Source: Lichtheimia corymbifera B2541 (Eukaryota > Mucoromycota > Mucoromycetes > Mucorales > Lichtheimiaceae). From it: a DNA stretch of 64,000 nt. The DNA lies in NCBI GenBank assembly GCA_000697475.1, contig JNEU01000660.1:1-64000 (forward strand), written 5' to 3'. The first letter of the stretch is position 1, and each line of letters begins with the position of its first letter. Below are positions 11,156-25,531 of the stretch, in pieces. The notes beneath the pieces were generated by a model that saw only the letters and a list, made by a program, of their open reading frames with translations, searched no databases and was not told the origin of the DNA. Both the position numbers and the translations under genes were made by a program.

Positions 11156-13628
11156 ATGCCAGAAGACATCGTCTACGCGATCCATGATTTCGTGGCCGAG
11201 AATGAAGACGAGATCACCTTCCATATTGGTGACACTATCACAGTTTTAGAAAAGGATGACAAGTACATGGATGGGTGGTGGCAGGTAACTGGTTTATTGC
11301 AACGACATTCTATATTATACGTTTGACTAAAGGGAAATGAGCTATACAGGGTCGTAATCCTCAAGGGCGTGTCGGTCTTTTCCCAATGAATTACACATCC
11401 ACCATGAAGCCTTCTTCAAGTTCAACTACGGATTCTTCTCCACCAACGAGCAATTCAAGTCGACCTACTTCTAGCAGCAATGTTACTCCTGATGAATGCC
11501 ATGAAGAGGCGTTACCACCACCACCTCCAGCACCGACAACATCGACATCATTTCATCCGCCTCAATCCAAGCCAAGTGAATCGACTCCTATCACTACTAC
11601 TACTACTACTACTACCAGGCCGGAAGTGTGGTCAGTGGACCAAGTAGCTGATTGGCTTAGATCCGTTGGTCTCGACAACGTTGCTGGACAATTTGTTGGT
11701 AAGCAATAATGAGCCATTGACATATATACATACATACAAAGTTAGTTACACATGTCCATAGAACAAGAGATCTCGGGTGATATCCTCATGGAGCTCAATG
11801 GGGATGCTTTGAAAGAACTTGGCATCACTGCATATGGACGACGATATAAAATCATGCATGCCATCGACGCATTAAAAGCCAATCATCAGCCTTCTTCGAC
11901 TACACCTGCAACAACAACAACAACAACGGCGCCGGTATCGCCAACAGCGGAAGGCACCGACGGCATGTATCAATTCCCACGCAAAGCACCCATGCCACCA
12001 CATGATTCCTTTTTGACAGTCTCGCCAACTTCAAGTTCATCCATGAGCCGATCCAACACGTTTCGAACGGTTTCCTCCAAAGTATCCAGTTCTTCTTCTT
12101 CCAATGGTGGTAATGTCACAAGCACCACAACCAGTATCGACAAAGCGAGTCAACCCAAATCGAGTTTTGAAAACAACATCATCTTATCCGATCCATTCCC
12201 ACCTGCATCTGGTATGCAGGAAACTACTACGACTGCTGTAAGTGATCCATCTTTGTTCTCATCGGAATTGATAGTAATAACGCGTAAATAGATTCATCCA
12301 ATGGATTATGGTATTGGGAGGAAATTATCGGTTGCACAGTCTGTGTGAGTATACATGATGATGGGATCACATAATAAGTTTTATACTTATTAAAATGGCG
12401 GTAGACGTCCGGCTGAGCCGAGTGCATTGTCACGTGCATCCGCCGATGCGTTCAAGGCACCTGATTATGAAGGCTGGCTCCATAAACAAGGTGACAAGTA
12501 CAAGACTTGGAACAAGCGGTGGTTTGTCCTAAAAGGACCCAATTTGTTTTACTTTAAGAGTCCAAAGGTAAGAGCGAATAGCCTTTATGCGAGATGATGG
12601 ATGACCCTAAATCATATGTAGGATACTCGTATGCGGGGTATTATCCATTTGCGTGGGTACAAGATTGTCCCTGATGAATCGATTCATGCCGGCAAATACA
12701 GTTTCAAGGCACAGCATGAACGTGAGCGCACGTTTTACTTTTATACCGATACCAAGGAATCGCTTCGTATGTGGATTAAACTTCTCATGAAGGCTACCAT
12801 CATCCGTGATTTTGCATGTAAGTAACACAGAACACTAGTGGAATGATGATGCCATGATATTAAATAATTGATTATTATGTATGTGTGTGCACTACAAAGC
12901 TCCTGTCATGTCCTCCAATCATGTGGCCACGGTGCCTTTGGATGTGGCTCGTCAACTTCGACCACGACCACCTTCCATGTTACTGAGCAAAGCACAGCAG
13001 CAACAGCAGCAACAACAACAGCATTATCATCATGAACAGCGATCCCATCATCCATTGTCTTTACCCCCCTCTGCACCCTTACCAGCGACCCCCTCCATGA
13101 TCATGGAATCTCATCACCCTTCCAGTGAACTGCCCATGGTGATGGAAACCGTATTGAGTGATGACGATGAAGATTTGATTGACCCCCTTCAACATCGCAT
13201 GAGCCATCGTCAAGGCAAATTGGAATCAGCAGATGATTATATTCGCTGGGCCAATGAGCATATTCATCCACCCATTCATGATTTATCAGATGCATTCCGA
13301 AACGGAGAGGCGTTAATCCTATTACTGGAAGCACTTGGACGCAAGACCGTACGAAGGCCGCAAGTACAACCAGGAACATCAGCAAACATGATTGCCTTGG
13401 ATAATATCGTAGCTGCTTTCAAGTTTATGGGTCGAGAAGGTGTCGTTGTGGATGGCAAATACACCATCAAAGGTAGTGTTACACAAAGAGAGGGCAAGTT
13501 TTGAAACTCACATTGTCTATCTTCTAGATGTGTTTGCAGGCGATGAAGATAAAATCATGGATATGCTCGATGCCATCATTGACTGGTCAGAAAAGAATGG
13601 ATTCAAATCCCCCACGGCTGTTGCATAG
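11156..13628 (+). CDS. Boi1/Boi2/Pob1-like scaffold: SH3-SAM-PH plus C-terminal CH domain
   Basis: Polarity scaffold thought to link Cdc42 signalling, actin and exocytosis at growth sites. Exons: 11156-11284, 11350-11698, 11762-12237, 12292-12344, 12405-12567, 12622-12817, 12900-13472, 13528-13628; 679 aa. An SH3 domain (1-58) ends in GRVGLFPMNY. A Ser/Thr/Pro-rich linker follows. SAM (~134-198) has WSVDQVADWL and ELGITAYGRR. PH (~357-455) has YEGWLHKQG, W-x-x-RWFVLKG and the conserved Trp in MWIKLL. Then come a Gln/His run and an acidic stretch. A calponin-homology-like domain (~565-675) has YIRWAN, DAFRNGEALILLLEAL and a C-terminal helix. SH3-SAM-PH is standard for Boi proteins; the CH-like tail is not known in the yeast ones. 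The start is the ATG at 11156, because only a TTG lies upstream in frame. Confidence 0.9.
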
Positions 13629-14103
13629 CATATTTCATCCACCCTTTATTTATATTCATTCATGTCATTGCATACAATGTATTTCAAAAAAAAGTCATTT
13701 GTAGTATAAAGTAAGAATAACATTGTTTCATTCATCTCCTTTTTGTGTGAAGGGTATTATCATCATCCATGTTGGCGTCAAAAGTGGGTCAACCCCAATG
13801 TGGCGTAATAAGGCGTTGAAACACAAAGGATAGCTGTGTGTGTGTTTCAGGTTGCAAAGAGCGTTCGTTGGTTGCTATACGTCACCAGATTTGCTTTCCG
13901 CGCTCGCGCCTTTCCACTGAGAGACTGAGTGTGGGTGTGCGTGCCGAGCAAGCGAGCCAGAGTCAGCAGAGGAAAGGTGTCCGTTTGAATCTCTTTTTCC
14001 CTTCATCCCCTTTCTGCATTCGAGTTACCAAACCTCCCTTGCTTATTCCTGTTTCCACTTGAAGATACCTTTTATATAAAACACACACACACATCCCAAC
14101 ACA
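13629..14103. other. 3' UTR / promoter spacer
   Basis: This spacer holds the 3' end of the Boi-like gene (AT-rich, with an A8 run near 13686) and the VMA3 promoter. A GC-richer, purine-rich block around 13890-13980 may be upstream activating or 5' leader sequence. No gene was found. Confidence 0.6.
14071..14080 (+). promoter_or_regulatory. TATA-like box of VMA3
   Basis: TTTATATAAA lies 24-33 bases before the ATG and is followed by a CA run. It is so close that transcription must start almost at the ATG, or the element acts at a distal leader. Confidence 0.4.
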
Positions 14104-14895
14104 ATGGAATACTGGTACGTCGCCTTCATGCCTTCTCATCCCACTCTTTGCGCGTTCACCACCATGAGTCTCACTCGTCTCTTTTTTTCACCCCATTTCT
14201 AGTCCTGTTTACGCACCTTTCTTTGGCTCCATGGGCTGCACTGCTGCCATCGTCTTTAGCTGTAAGTTGAAACAAGGAGTGTTGTGTTGGTTGAATGACC
14301 CTTTGACTAATCACTCACTCTCTCTCACTCTTTCAAGGTCTCGGAGCCGCGTATGGCACTGCTAAATCTGGTGTCGGTCTCTCTGCTATGGGTGTCCTTC
14401 GTCCTGATCTTTTGATCAAGTGTATTGTCCCCGTTGTCATGGCTGGTATCTTGGGTATTTATGGTGTCGTTGTCAGTGTCTTGCTTTCCAGTGGTCGTAA
14501 GTAATGAATGAATGGGAGTGGGGATATACAGAAAGAGAGAACAAGGAGTGTAACGCTTGGTATCATCTAGTCGCTTTGAAGCAGACCTTGTTTAGCGGCT
14601 TTATCCAGTTTGGTGCTGGTTTGAGTGTTGGTCTTTCTTGCTTGGCCGCCGGTATTGCTATCGGTATCACTGGCGATGCTGGTGTTCGCGCTACTGCTCA
14701 ACAACCCAGAATGTTTGTCGGCATGGTACGTGTGATTTTTGTCCCTATTCACGCTATCTCTTTAACTCATTTGGATTGCTTGTCAACCTGTAGATCTTGA
14801 TTCTCATTTTCGCTGAAGTCTTGGGTCTTTACGGTCTTATCGTCGCCCTTATTTTGAACACCAAGGCATCCGGTTCCGAGAGCGTGTGCAACTAA
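14104..14895 (+). CDS. VMA3: V-type H+-ATPase subunit c (proteolipid)
   Basis: Forms the membrane rotor ring of the vacuolar proton pump. Exons: 14104-14114, 14203-14261, 14338-14496, 14571-14725, 14794-14895; 161 aa, the length of yeast Vma3. There are four hydrophobic helices. [31 protein letters not shown] and GDAGVR match the family. The proton-carrying Glu136 sits in helix 4 ([13 protein letters not shown]). The absence of an N-terminal extra helix separates it from subunit c''. Vma11 (c') is an alternative paralogue, but the N-terminus and C-terminus fit Vma3 better. The first exon is only 11 nt, splitting the fourth codon. All introns are GT-AG. Confidence 0.96.
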
Positions 14896-15320
14896 GCTAT
14901 TAGTTATTCCATTTCACGACATTGCGTTTTGGAAATAAAAAGAATCCTTGTAGCTAACGCGTTTATTCATCAAATGGGTTATATTTAAAAGGGTCTGCGT
15001 TCAGTACATGCGATATATAAAGCAAAGGATCAATATGACACTGATGGATGTTGTCAGTAACATGCCTCTCTTCTCAGGTCTCAGAGCATCGATATGTTCA
15101 TGAAACGCTTATGACTACATCAACTACTCAGGGAAAAAGTCACATTGGATGTTATACATGTATTTGGCATATGTGAAAGTTGTCATCAGCCAAATGCCAA
15201 TAGGAATTGGACAGAATTCAAGCCATGCATGATGGGTGCTGGGATTTCAAATTCCAACAACGCTTATCTTTTGCCACGTTTGTAACTTGCACCTCCTCCT
15301 CCTCCTGCAACTACTTCACC
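14896..15320. other. Intergenic, no gene seen
   Basis: Contains the VMA3 3' end (AATAAAA near 14933) and the SEC23 promoter region. The stretch before the SEC23 ATG is rich in CTCCTC. Nothing else was recognised. Confidence 0.6.
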
Positions 15321-18087
<2,767 letters not shown>

Positions 18088-18380
18088 ATCTGTAGTTTTT
18101 ATTCCCCTTCATCCTATACAACATTCTAATTCAAACAATATCATACCTGATACATGTGGTGGTGAATAGTAATGGGAGTGCTTGGTGGCTGTTACAATGT
18201 GACAAATGTTGCTTTTGGGATCACAATCATGCATTATCGCTCTTCTTTATCCCGCTGGATGTTACTTTTGGGTGCATGAATGAACTTTTGTTTATTGACG
18301 AACAAAAGGTAGCAAACAATACATTCATTCTCAATGACTCATGCCTAACTAATATCCTATTCATCCATTTCTCTCTCCTG

Positions 18381-19126
18381 ATGAAGCCATCTTATCCTCG
18401 TTTGGATACTTTTCAGCAGGCTTTGACCCATCTTGAAGATGACATTGACAACACCACAAACGAACTGCTACGATTGGATCGGCATTCACGTCGCATGCAG
18501 GTGCTCTTAATGCTGTACAGCGGCATCGTCTGGATCGTCTATGTTGGGTACTGCTTTTTTGCTTTACGCGATGCTCATTGGGACACGATCACTTTGGTCG
18601 CGACACCTGCTATTGTCAGTCCTTTATGGTAAGTACAATATGGCTGTGTTGGATATGAGCATGCTATTTGAAATGTAACCTTTGTTCTTTGGTAGTATTC
18701 GATATGGCCAACGACTTGTAGAATGGTGGTTCAAGCAGCATCAGGGACAAGCTCGAGTAAAGCTAGCATGGCTAAGAGCAAGATACGATTCCAAGCTCAA
18801 CGAATTGAAAGCCAAAGTACCATCAGATCATCCTCTATTGGAGCTATACCAAACACCTTCACAACGACCAGGTCACCATGCATTGATATGTAACTTTTGC
18901 TTTGCTTATAACGGCCTGGCTAGTCATCCTCAGAGCACTCGTAAGTAAGAATACCTTCCTATGAACCAAGGATTGAACAATGACACTATATACATACATG
19001 ATAGAGTATGTGTGCCCAAAATGCCTCAAATTCAATACCACCCATGATGCTCAAGACACTGGCATGATCAAAGAAGAGGGGTCTATCGCATCACGAGTGA
19101 AAAGACGACGTTTAAAGAGTCGGTGA
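18381..19126 (+). CDS. LNP1: Lunapark-like ER junction protein
   Basis: Lunapark proteins stabilise three-way junctions of the tubular ER. Exons: 18381-18628, 18696-18940, 19005-19126; 204 aa. A short N-terminal coiled coil (DTFQQALTHLEDDIDNT) precedes two membrane segments (MLYSGIVWIVYVGYCFF and ITLVATPAIVSP). Then come a basic amphipathic stretch, a four-Cys zinc ribbon (CNFC ... YVCPKC) and a basic tail (KRRRLKSR), which is the Lunapark order. The start is uncertain: the frame is open upstream, with another ATG at 18276 that would add 35 hydrophobic residues, and an unseen upstream exon is possible. A canonical MG (myristoylation) start was not found. Confidence 0.8.
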
Positions 19127-19284
19127 TCATCGCACAACAACTTGCCTGGATAGCAAAATTGACGCAATTTCCCCTTCCTTTTTCGTATTCACATCTGCAT
19201 AAATACATTTCCTTTCTTCTCTTTCCCAAATTCTCTCTTTTTCTTTGTTTGTTTTTTTCTCATTCATTCTCAACAACAACAACA

Positions 19285-19948
19285 ATGAATCACGGTGGAG
19301 GACATCATGATATGCCAATGGATGATGATATGTGTTCGATGAATGTAAGCATTTGTTGTTGTTGCTATGCAACCACTATGACAAGGCTAATGTCATTGTT
19401 TAGATGATATTCAACTGGCAAATCAAGGATGTTTGCGTCGTTTTTGAGTGGTGGCATATTCGAGGCATCCCAAGTCTATTGATATCATGTTTAGCTGTAT
19501 TTGCTATCGCTGCTTGCTTTGAATATGTGCGAGCCAGGTCCAGTGCATTGGAGCAAACGTGGCTTAATGTCAACGCCAAGAAGCGTCAAGATGATGAAGA
19601 AATTACCACCAACAATGCCAATGAAAGCACTACGTTATTACAACCATCAGGGAGTGGAAATCCAAGGTAACGTAATGGCGTGTGAATTACGAGTGATAGG
19701 GTTTATCCACTGTGAAACATACTAATCATCCCATCCGTACCTGGTCCACACACAGATTAAGCCGTCATCAACACATGGCGCTGTCAGTGATTTATGCATT
19801 TCTCGTGGCGATCAGTTTTTGGCTCATGCTTGTGTTTATGACCTACAACGGCTTTCTTATGCTGGCAGTGGTCCTTGGAGCAGGCGTTGGTCACTACTTT
19901 TTTGGAAACGGATACCTCACAGCTAATCGGTCCATTCAGTGTCATTAG
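19285..19948 (+). CDS. Ctr-family copper transporter
   Basis: High-affinity Cu(I) transporter of the plasma membrane or vacuole. Exons: 19285-19344, 19404-19666, 19756-19948; 171 aa. The short N-terminus is rich in Met and His (MNHGGGHHDMPMDDDMCSM). TM1 follows IFNWQ. The linker is charged. TM2 holds the MxxxM copper pore motif (LMLVFMTYNG). TM3 holds a GxxxG packing motif (GAGVGHYFFG). The tail ends in a Cys-His pair. The short Met-rich N-terminus resembles Ctr2-type vacuolar exporters, but location cannot be read from sequence alone. The last exon could be extended by one more intron, though the present stop gives a normal family length. Confidence 0.92.
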
Positions 19949-20303
19949 TGTTATTACCCATTGTGCTTTATATATAAACAAATTGTTTGCTACCATTATC
20001 TTCTTAAAAATTGGGAAACAGGATGCCACCCAGGAGATGGTTGATTTTCAAACTAGTTCCCGGGATAACATGTTTGCTGCAAGTGTTAGCCGTGCATAAC
20101 ATATATACACAACAACGACGTCAGCGATGTCATACTACTACTCTTACTCGATGAGCCATGGATATTGTACCAAAGGTGTTTTAATGGTAACTACTCTTCT
20201 GCTTGTAGTATTCGGGTTCGATCATACCTCCTTGCTTTCTTTTTCATAAAACTTGCCATCATTGCTTTTTGTTTCTTATTCCTTTCTCTTGCAATAGCCG
20301 ACC

Positions 20304-22411
20304 ATGGATCGTAATACCCATCAACATGAAGAAATATCTGAAGCGACCATGGTGTCCCCCTCCTCATCTTCCTCTTCTTCAACCTCAATATCTACAACAG
20401 GAGCCACGAATCATGGATCGCAACATCATGCATATTCAATACTAACTATCCATGATGAGCCCTTACCACCACGACCACCTGAGCCATTCACCATCATGTC
20501 CTTTGTTCGATCCCGCATGGCTTTTCGACCACCCGTTCCACATGATCCTCGTTTGTTTTCAGCAAGACAAAAACGTTGGATTCTCGTATGTTTGGCACTA
20601 GGCGGATCACTCAATGGATTCTGCTCCACTATCTATGTAAGGATTCGTGAAAATAGTAGCCAAACAATCATATAACGTAAATGCATCTGCCTAGTTTCCA
20701 GGCATCCCAGAAATCACTACCGAGTTTGGAGCATCCGATATCGAGGTGACTCTTACAACATCCTTGTTCATGCTATTCGGTGGCATTGGTGTAAGTTGAG
20801 GCAAACTGAACTTTAACTTGTTCATGCCACTCAAACGTTAAAATAGCCAATTATGTGGGCATCCATGTCTGATTACTACCATGTTAGAAGGTAAGTTTAG
20901 GTGGGCCAAACTAAACATGCTTCAACCATGTTGGAAAAAAGAAGGTTCATAAATGTAAAATAGATTTCTGTATCTTGTCTCTCTCCTGATTTTCTCGGTG
21001 GCGTCCGTTGGTTGTGCCATATCACTGAATGTGTATATGCTTATCATTCTACGATGCGTGCAATCAGTTGGAACATCGGGTAAGTCGCTTCAATGTCTCC
21101 ATAAGGGTCATTTATACTGAATATATATACATAGTGACGGTATCGGTGGGTGCAGGCACAGTATCCGATTGCTGGGAAATCACCGAACGTGGTGCTGCAT
21201 TCAGTATCCTATTCATTGGTCAATTCTTTGGTCCTCTTGTTGGTAAGCGGGGAGAGGTAGTGCACGCATCTTGTTTTTGGTTCCTCATTGATATGTATGA
21301 ATGTGCATAGGGCCTATTCTTGGTGGGGGACTAACTACTGTACTTGGCTGGCGATCTACCTTTTGGTTTTGTGCTGGATATGGCATCTTTTTGTTTACCT
21401 TTTTATTCTTTTTCCTTCCCGAGACATATCGAATGGAAGGGAAATGGGCGTCTCTTGACGCAGAAAAAAGACAACGTGTTCAACAACAAAATGGCTTGTC
21501 AGCAACAGAAACAACAACCACAGCCACTGAAAGAAGTAGTACCAATAACCTGACAGTGGATGAAGAGCAGCAGCAGCACATGGATATTGCTAGCACCATT
21601 GCAACGGCATCTTTGACAGGCATGTCACCTACACTGGATACACCCGTATCAGATTCCTCAGGGCGCCTACGCAAACTTAACCCGGTGCGTAGCGTATTTT
21701 TGTTACGGCATATGTTTGTGTTGATGATTGCTCTCGAAACGGGAAGCTGTTTTGGTACCATGTTCACTATTGAAACCGTGATCCCCGACTTGTTCGAAAC
21801 AACGTATGGCTTTGCATCATGGCAAACGGGTCTTAGTTATCTTGGAGCTGGCATGGGCAACATTTTAGGATCCTTTGTATCGGGACGTGTATCCGATTAC
21901 TTGCTTAAACGAGCACGGCAAAAACGTGGTGGTTCGCCCAAGGCTGAAGATCGACTTACTATCAATGCATGGTACGACGCTTATACACCATTGATATGTA
22001 AGATGTAGACTAAGAATTATTATTAGGCCTGGTGGTGTGGTATTAGTACCATTTGGCGTGCTCATGTTTGGGTGGGGAGTCAACGCACAATGGATCGTAT
22101 GGATACCCATATTGGCATTTGGAGTTGTCTGCTTTGGAATGAGTCAAGTCTATGCAGCAGGTATGGCATACCTCGTGGATTCCATGCCAGGTCAAGGCGC
22201 ATCGGTGACAGCGGCATCAAATTTAATGCGGATGAGCATGGCAGCTGTGCTGAGTCTTATTGCACAACCCGTAGTCGAAGCTATAGGCCCTGGATATCTA
22301 TCCGTACTCCTTGCTGGTCTCAACATGTTTGGTATGTTTCTCTTTTTCGTTGTCAAGATGAAAGGCCAGGATATGCGACGTTGGGCTGGCTACGGTGACA
22401 ATCATGCATAG
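20304..22411 (+). CDS. MFS transporter, DHA1 (drug:H+ antiporter) type
   Basis: Proton-coupled exporter of small molecules; substrate unknown. Exons: 20304-20636, 20695-20790, 20847-20890, 20964-21079, 21135-21242, 21311-21971, 22027-22411; 580 aa. A cytosolic N-terminus (~90 aa, Ser-rich) precedes TM1. The loop 2-3 signature is degenerate (WASMSDYYHVRR). SVGAGTVSDCWEITERG and GPILGGGL match the TM4-5 and DHA1 motif C region. A long Thr/Gln-rich central loop (~80 aa) follows. The second six-TM half contains SYLGAGMGNILGS and ends at TM12. It resembles the Qdr/Tpo/Aqr group, but no substrate can be assigned. Confidence 0.9.
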
Positions 22412-23958
22412 TAGAAGAATCACAACAACATCCCTATTTTCATCTTTTCTTTCTATTTTGCTTTCCTTGTCATCTACTGCTGATACCACTATTATTACTA
22501 CCCTACTGCTATTATTATATTGGACCCGCATTCCGTTTGTAACATACAACGCTTGCAAAAGATACATACATGTATCCTTTTCATTTTCGAGAAACGATTA
22601 CTCAGCTTGTGAATGACTTGCGTACATTGTTTAACCACCTACGCACCACAAACTACAACACATGATCAGCCGTCGGTGAATGGCAATTGGTGCGTCAAAA
22701 TACAAACCGCATGTTTGGGAGAGCTGAGGAGAGGCCACGTGCTTTGTTTATATTGAGTCCACGGATATGATGCTATTTCACTGTTTACGATGCAATATGA
22801 AAGCATGGTTATTATGACGACGCAATAAAGACCTTGCCAGGAACCTCTATTTCTGCTCTGTGTTGCCATGAATAATAACAATATATAGCATCAATGTGCC
22901 ACAACATCCAGCGATCAATTTTTTCAAGGGACCTCCCATCGGTCTTTGTGAAAGCAAAATCCGATTGACATGTCAAATACACATACCTCAATGATTAATG
23001 CACCCACCACGTTGATGATGTGACCCTGCATTTGGATCACTACCAGCATAGCACCAATCATAACTCGTTATATATGTACCATTGAAGAGGAATAAAGTCA
23101 AAAGTACCCAACAGCAGCAGTATTGTATGTGCGATCTCATATTTATTGAGGAGACGAGGAGACTATGTGCATGGTAACACATGTATATGCTAAGCATGAC
23201 TTCATCACGTTCTGTGAGAAAAATGGATCGTCCACAGACATGAGACTTGATAAGACTCTCACACACACTTTTGTGTGTGTGCGGAGTCATGGATAGTCTA
23301 GGATCAAGAAGTAGAAGCCCTCTTATTATAGTTGATCATACGACATGTGAGCAAAGCATACAATTTTCCAATGGCCATAGTAGTAGTGCTCATTGTTGGA
23401 TAAAAAAGGGGCCATGTTTTGCTCTCTCTCCCTCTCCCGACAAGACAACTCAAAATGTACAAGGGCGATCTGTACACAGCCCAACGGCACGATCAACTTC
23501 TCCGGGAACGGAATACGTTGTTCCGCTGTCATGCGTGTTTCTTTCTATTTCCATATCCCGCCGCCGCCCGCCGATGAGCACAATGTGTGTACTTTTAAAA
23601 GGGGGTGTGAGAAGAAGAAGGCTTACAACTCATCCATAATGGCCGATCACGGTTGATGGCACGTTATCTATTCTTGAATACAAAACATCCATATGACAAA
23701 GCATTTGCTGTGTGCGTCTTTTGACAAGAAAGTGCCACCAAATAAACGAGCGGCTGCGCCGATTTCAAAGACAAATTAGGTCAGATGTCGGATTTATTTT
23801 GTATACAAGGGATTTCTATAGCCCAATACAATCAACGTTGAGCCGATGGGTATGTTGCAAGTGGAGCAGATATATATATGAGGGAGGGAGATAGGGATAG
23901 TAGCAGTAGTAAACAAAAGGGAAGAAGAAAAAAGAAGCGATCGTTATTATATACACGT
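22412..23958. other. Intergenic 1.5 kb, one DNA hairpin, no gene seen
   Basis: AT-rich spacer between convergent 3' ends. Frames such as 23247-23639 show no domain, low complexity or promoter support and are not called. A strong palindrome lies at 23254-23288 (separate entry). Confidence 0.55.
23254..23288. repeat. Near-perfect 35-bp hairpin with CA/TG stem
   Basis: GACTC then a CACACACAC arm, a TTTT loop and the complementary GTGTGTGTG arm, closing with GAGTC. The stem is about 15 bp with one two-base mismatch step. Flanking GACTC/GAGTC pairs show it is not merely a microsatellite next to its complement. Confidence 0.75.
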
Positions 23959-24288
23959 TCAGAAATAGGGCGTTCGAGGATAGTAATATGGCTGCATCAT
24001 CGGCTGGTAGTAATTGTTAAAGTATGGGTATTGAGTTGCTGCTGGATAATAGTAGTCGTACGGTGATGCATAGGGCGAGTAATAATACCCATATCCGCTC
24101 CCAAACAATCCTCTACTCCTTGGACGCCACTTTACAATGTCATTAGAAATTGGAACATAGGAATCCATCAATTTCAAAGAGACACTCACTGCACTGAGAT
24201 TATAGTCATAATAGCCGCCTACACCGCCATACATTGGATCGTAGTCGTACCAATAAGGATCATATGGATTGCTGTATCGATTTCCCAT
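23959..24288 (-). CDS. Tyrosine-rich small protein, unknown function
   Basis: Single-exon frame of 109 codons. About a quarter of the residues are Tyr (27), mostly in PY, YYY and DY contexts (e.g. GSGYGYYYSPYASPYDYYY), with Gly, Pro and Asn. No signal peptide or membrane segment is seen. The middle (LSAVSVSLKLMDSYVP) is the only ordinary-looking part. A TATATATAA-like box lies just upstream (24296-24304). The composition resembles self-associating or wall/spore-coat low-complexity proteins, but that is inference. It could be a chance frame, although skew this strong is unusual by chance. Confidence 0.45.
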   Translation of the reverse strand: MGNRYSNPYDPYWYDYDPMYGGVGGYYDYNLSAVSVSLKLMDSYVPISNDIVKWRPRSRGLFGSGYGYYYSPYASPYDYYYPAATQYPYFNNYYQPMMQPYYYPRTPYF

Positions 24289-25531
24289 GAGTGATGTTAT
24301 ATATGTGGATTCGAGTAGTATGTGCTGTAGTTGGGATAAAGATATAAAGGAAAAGAGAAAAAGAAAGACAAACGGATAATGTTATCCGCAAAGCGAAAAG
24401 GAATAAAAGTCGCCACTGCTATTGTATCACATACATGCTGATTAGGCATCATCTGATACTTCGAAAAAGGCAAAAGAGCTCTTTAAAGAAGCTTAGTTCA
24501 CGATGATTTCAAGTGTGAGGAGAAAGCGATCTCAGCAGCACCACCACACATGGCTTCACGTGGCGGCTGACATGTTAATTGGTACTTCAATCCCACTATA
24601 AATCTCATAAAGAGAGGAGGTCTCGTGTTGATGGATGATTATGAGTTGACTGATATCAAGATGCATCATTAAACGCCCACTTTTTTATTTGTGAGAGCTT
24701 GTTGATTGACACAAATAAGGATACGACGGTTTAAAAAGGTAAAAGCTTGTTGATATCATCATCATGTTCTGCCAATTGCATGCACATAAACTCGCTTTTA
24801 TTGGTGATCACGAGATTCAGTATACGTATTCATATCATTGGGTGAAGCAAGTATATATCGAATAAGTAAATGGAGAGAACAAAGAAGTACGTATGCAGGA
24901 GGAGGAGGAAGAGGAGGAGGAGTTCCCTTTGTTTTGACGGCTCCATACATGGTTACACCTATCACCATAGCAACAGCTTTCCCGCTCTTTGTGTTTCCAA
25001 TGGTAGACCCTGCACCCTCCGATTCAACTGGAACCACCTTGTCGCTTACAATGAATCACTACAGCAGGAACGAGGCTGTTATAGGATATGTGATTGATGG
25101 CCACCCACCTGGTGTGTCACGTATCATAGCCGAATACAGCAATGCGCACTGATAGACAAGTAGCTGGATGAAGCGAACCATACGCTGAGTAGTAAAATTA
25201 GGATTGGTCTGTGTTGCGTGGCGCCGACTGCAATTTATCTGGCTTGTAATACATGTAGGAGGCTGATAATAAAGTTGCCGTTGTCGATAAGAGAACTCCA
25301 CAATGATATGATAATGCCTTGTAGTTGTTGGGTGTTGGGTGAGAGAAATACGTGATGGGAGAAATGTGTGTATGCATGTGTGTATACTTGATAAAGGACC
25401 ATGTGGGCATTGTCAGGCAGCATAATGAGTGATCGTATTTTCATGCAGCTGGCTTTGCACTGTTGCACTTTCCATTAATCAACCTTTCACACTGTATCTT
25501 TTTTCTTCTCTTTGTTGATAATATCATTATA
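24289..25531. other. Intergenic 1.2 kb, no gene called
   Basis: Lies between the divergent Tyr-rich and F-box genes. Around 24800-25150 both strands are open (an 80-codon frame with a proline run on minus, a 100-codon frame on plus), but neither has a good start, splice structure or domain. A GGA/TCC repeat at 24897-24922 accounts for the proline/glycine runs. Confidence 0.5.

Noticed and set aside
24798..25152. Overlapping open frames on both strands, one with a proline run
   Set aside because: The proline/glycine run comes from a GGA/TCC repeat. Starts are not ATG or are poorly placed, and no consistent spliced model was found.
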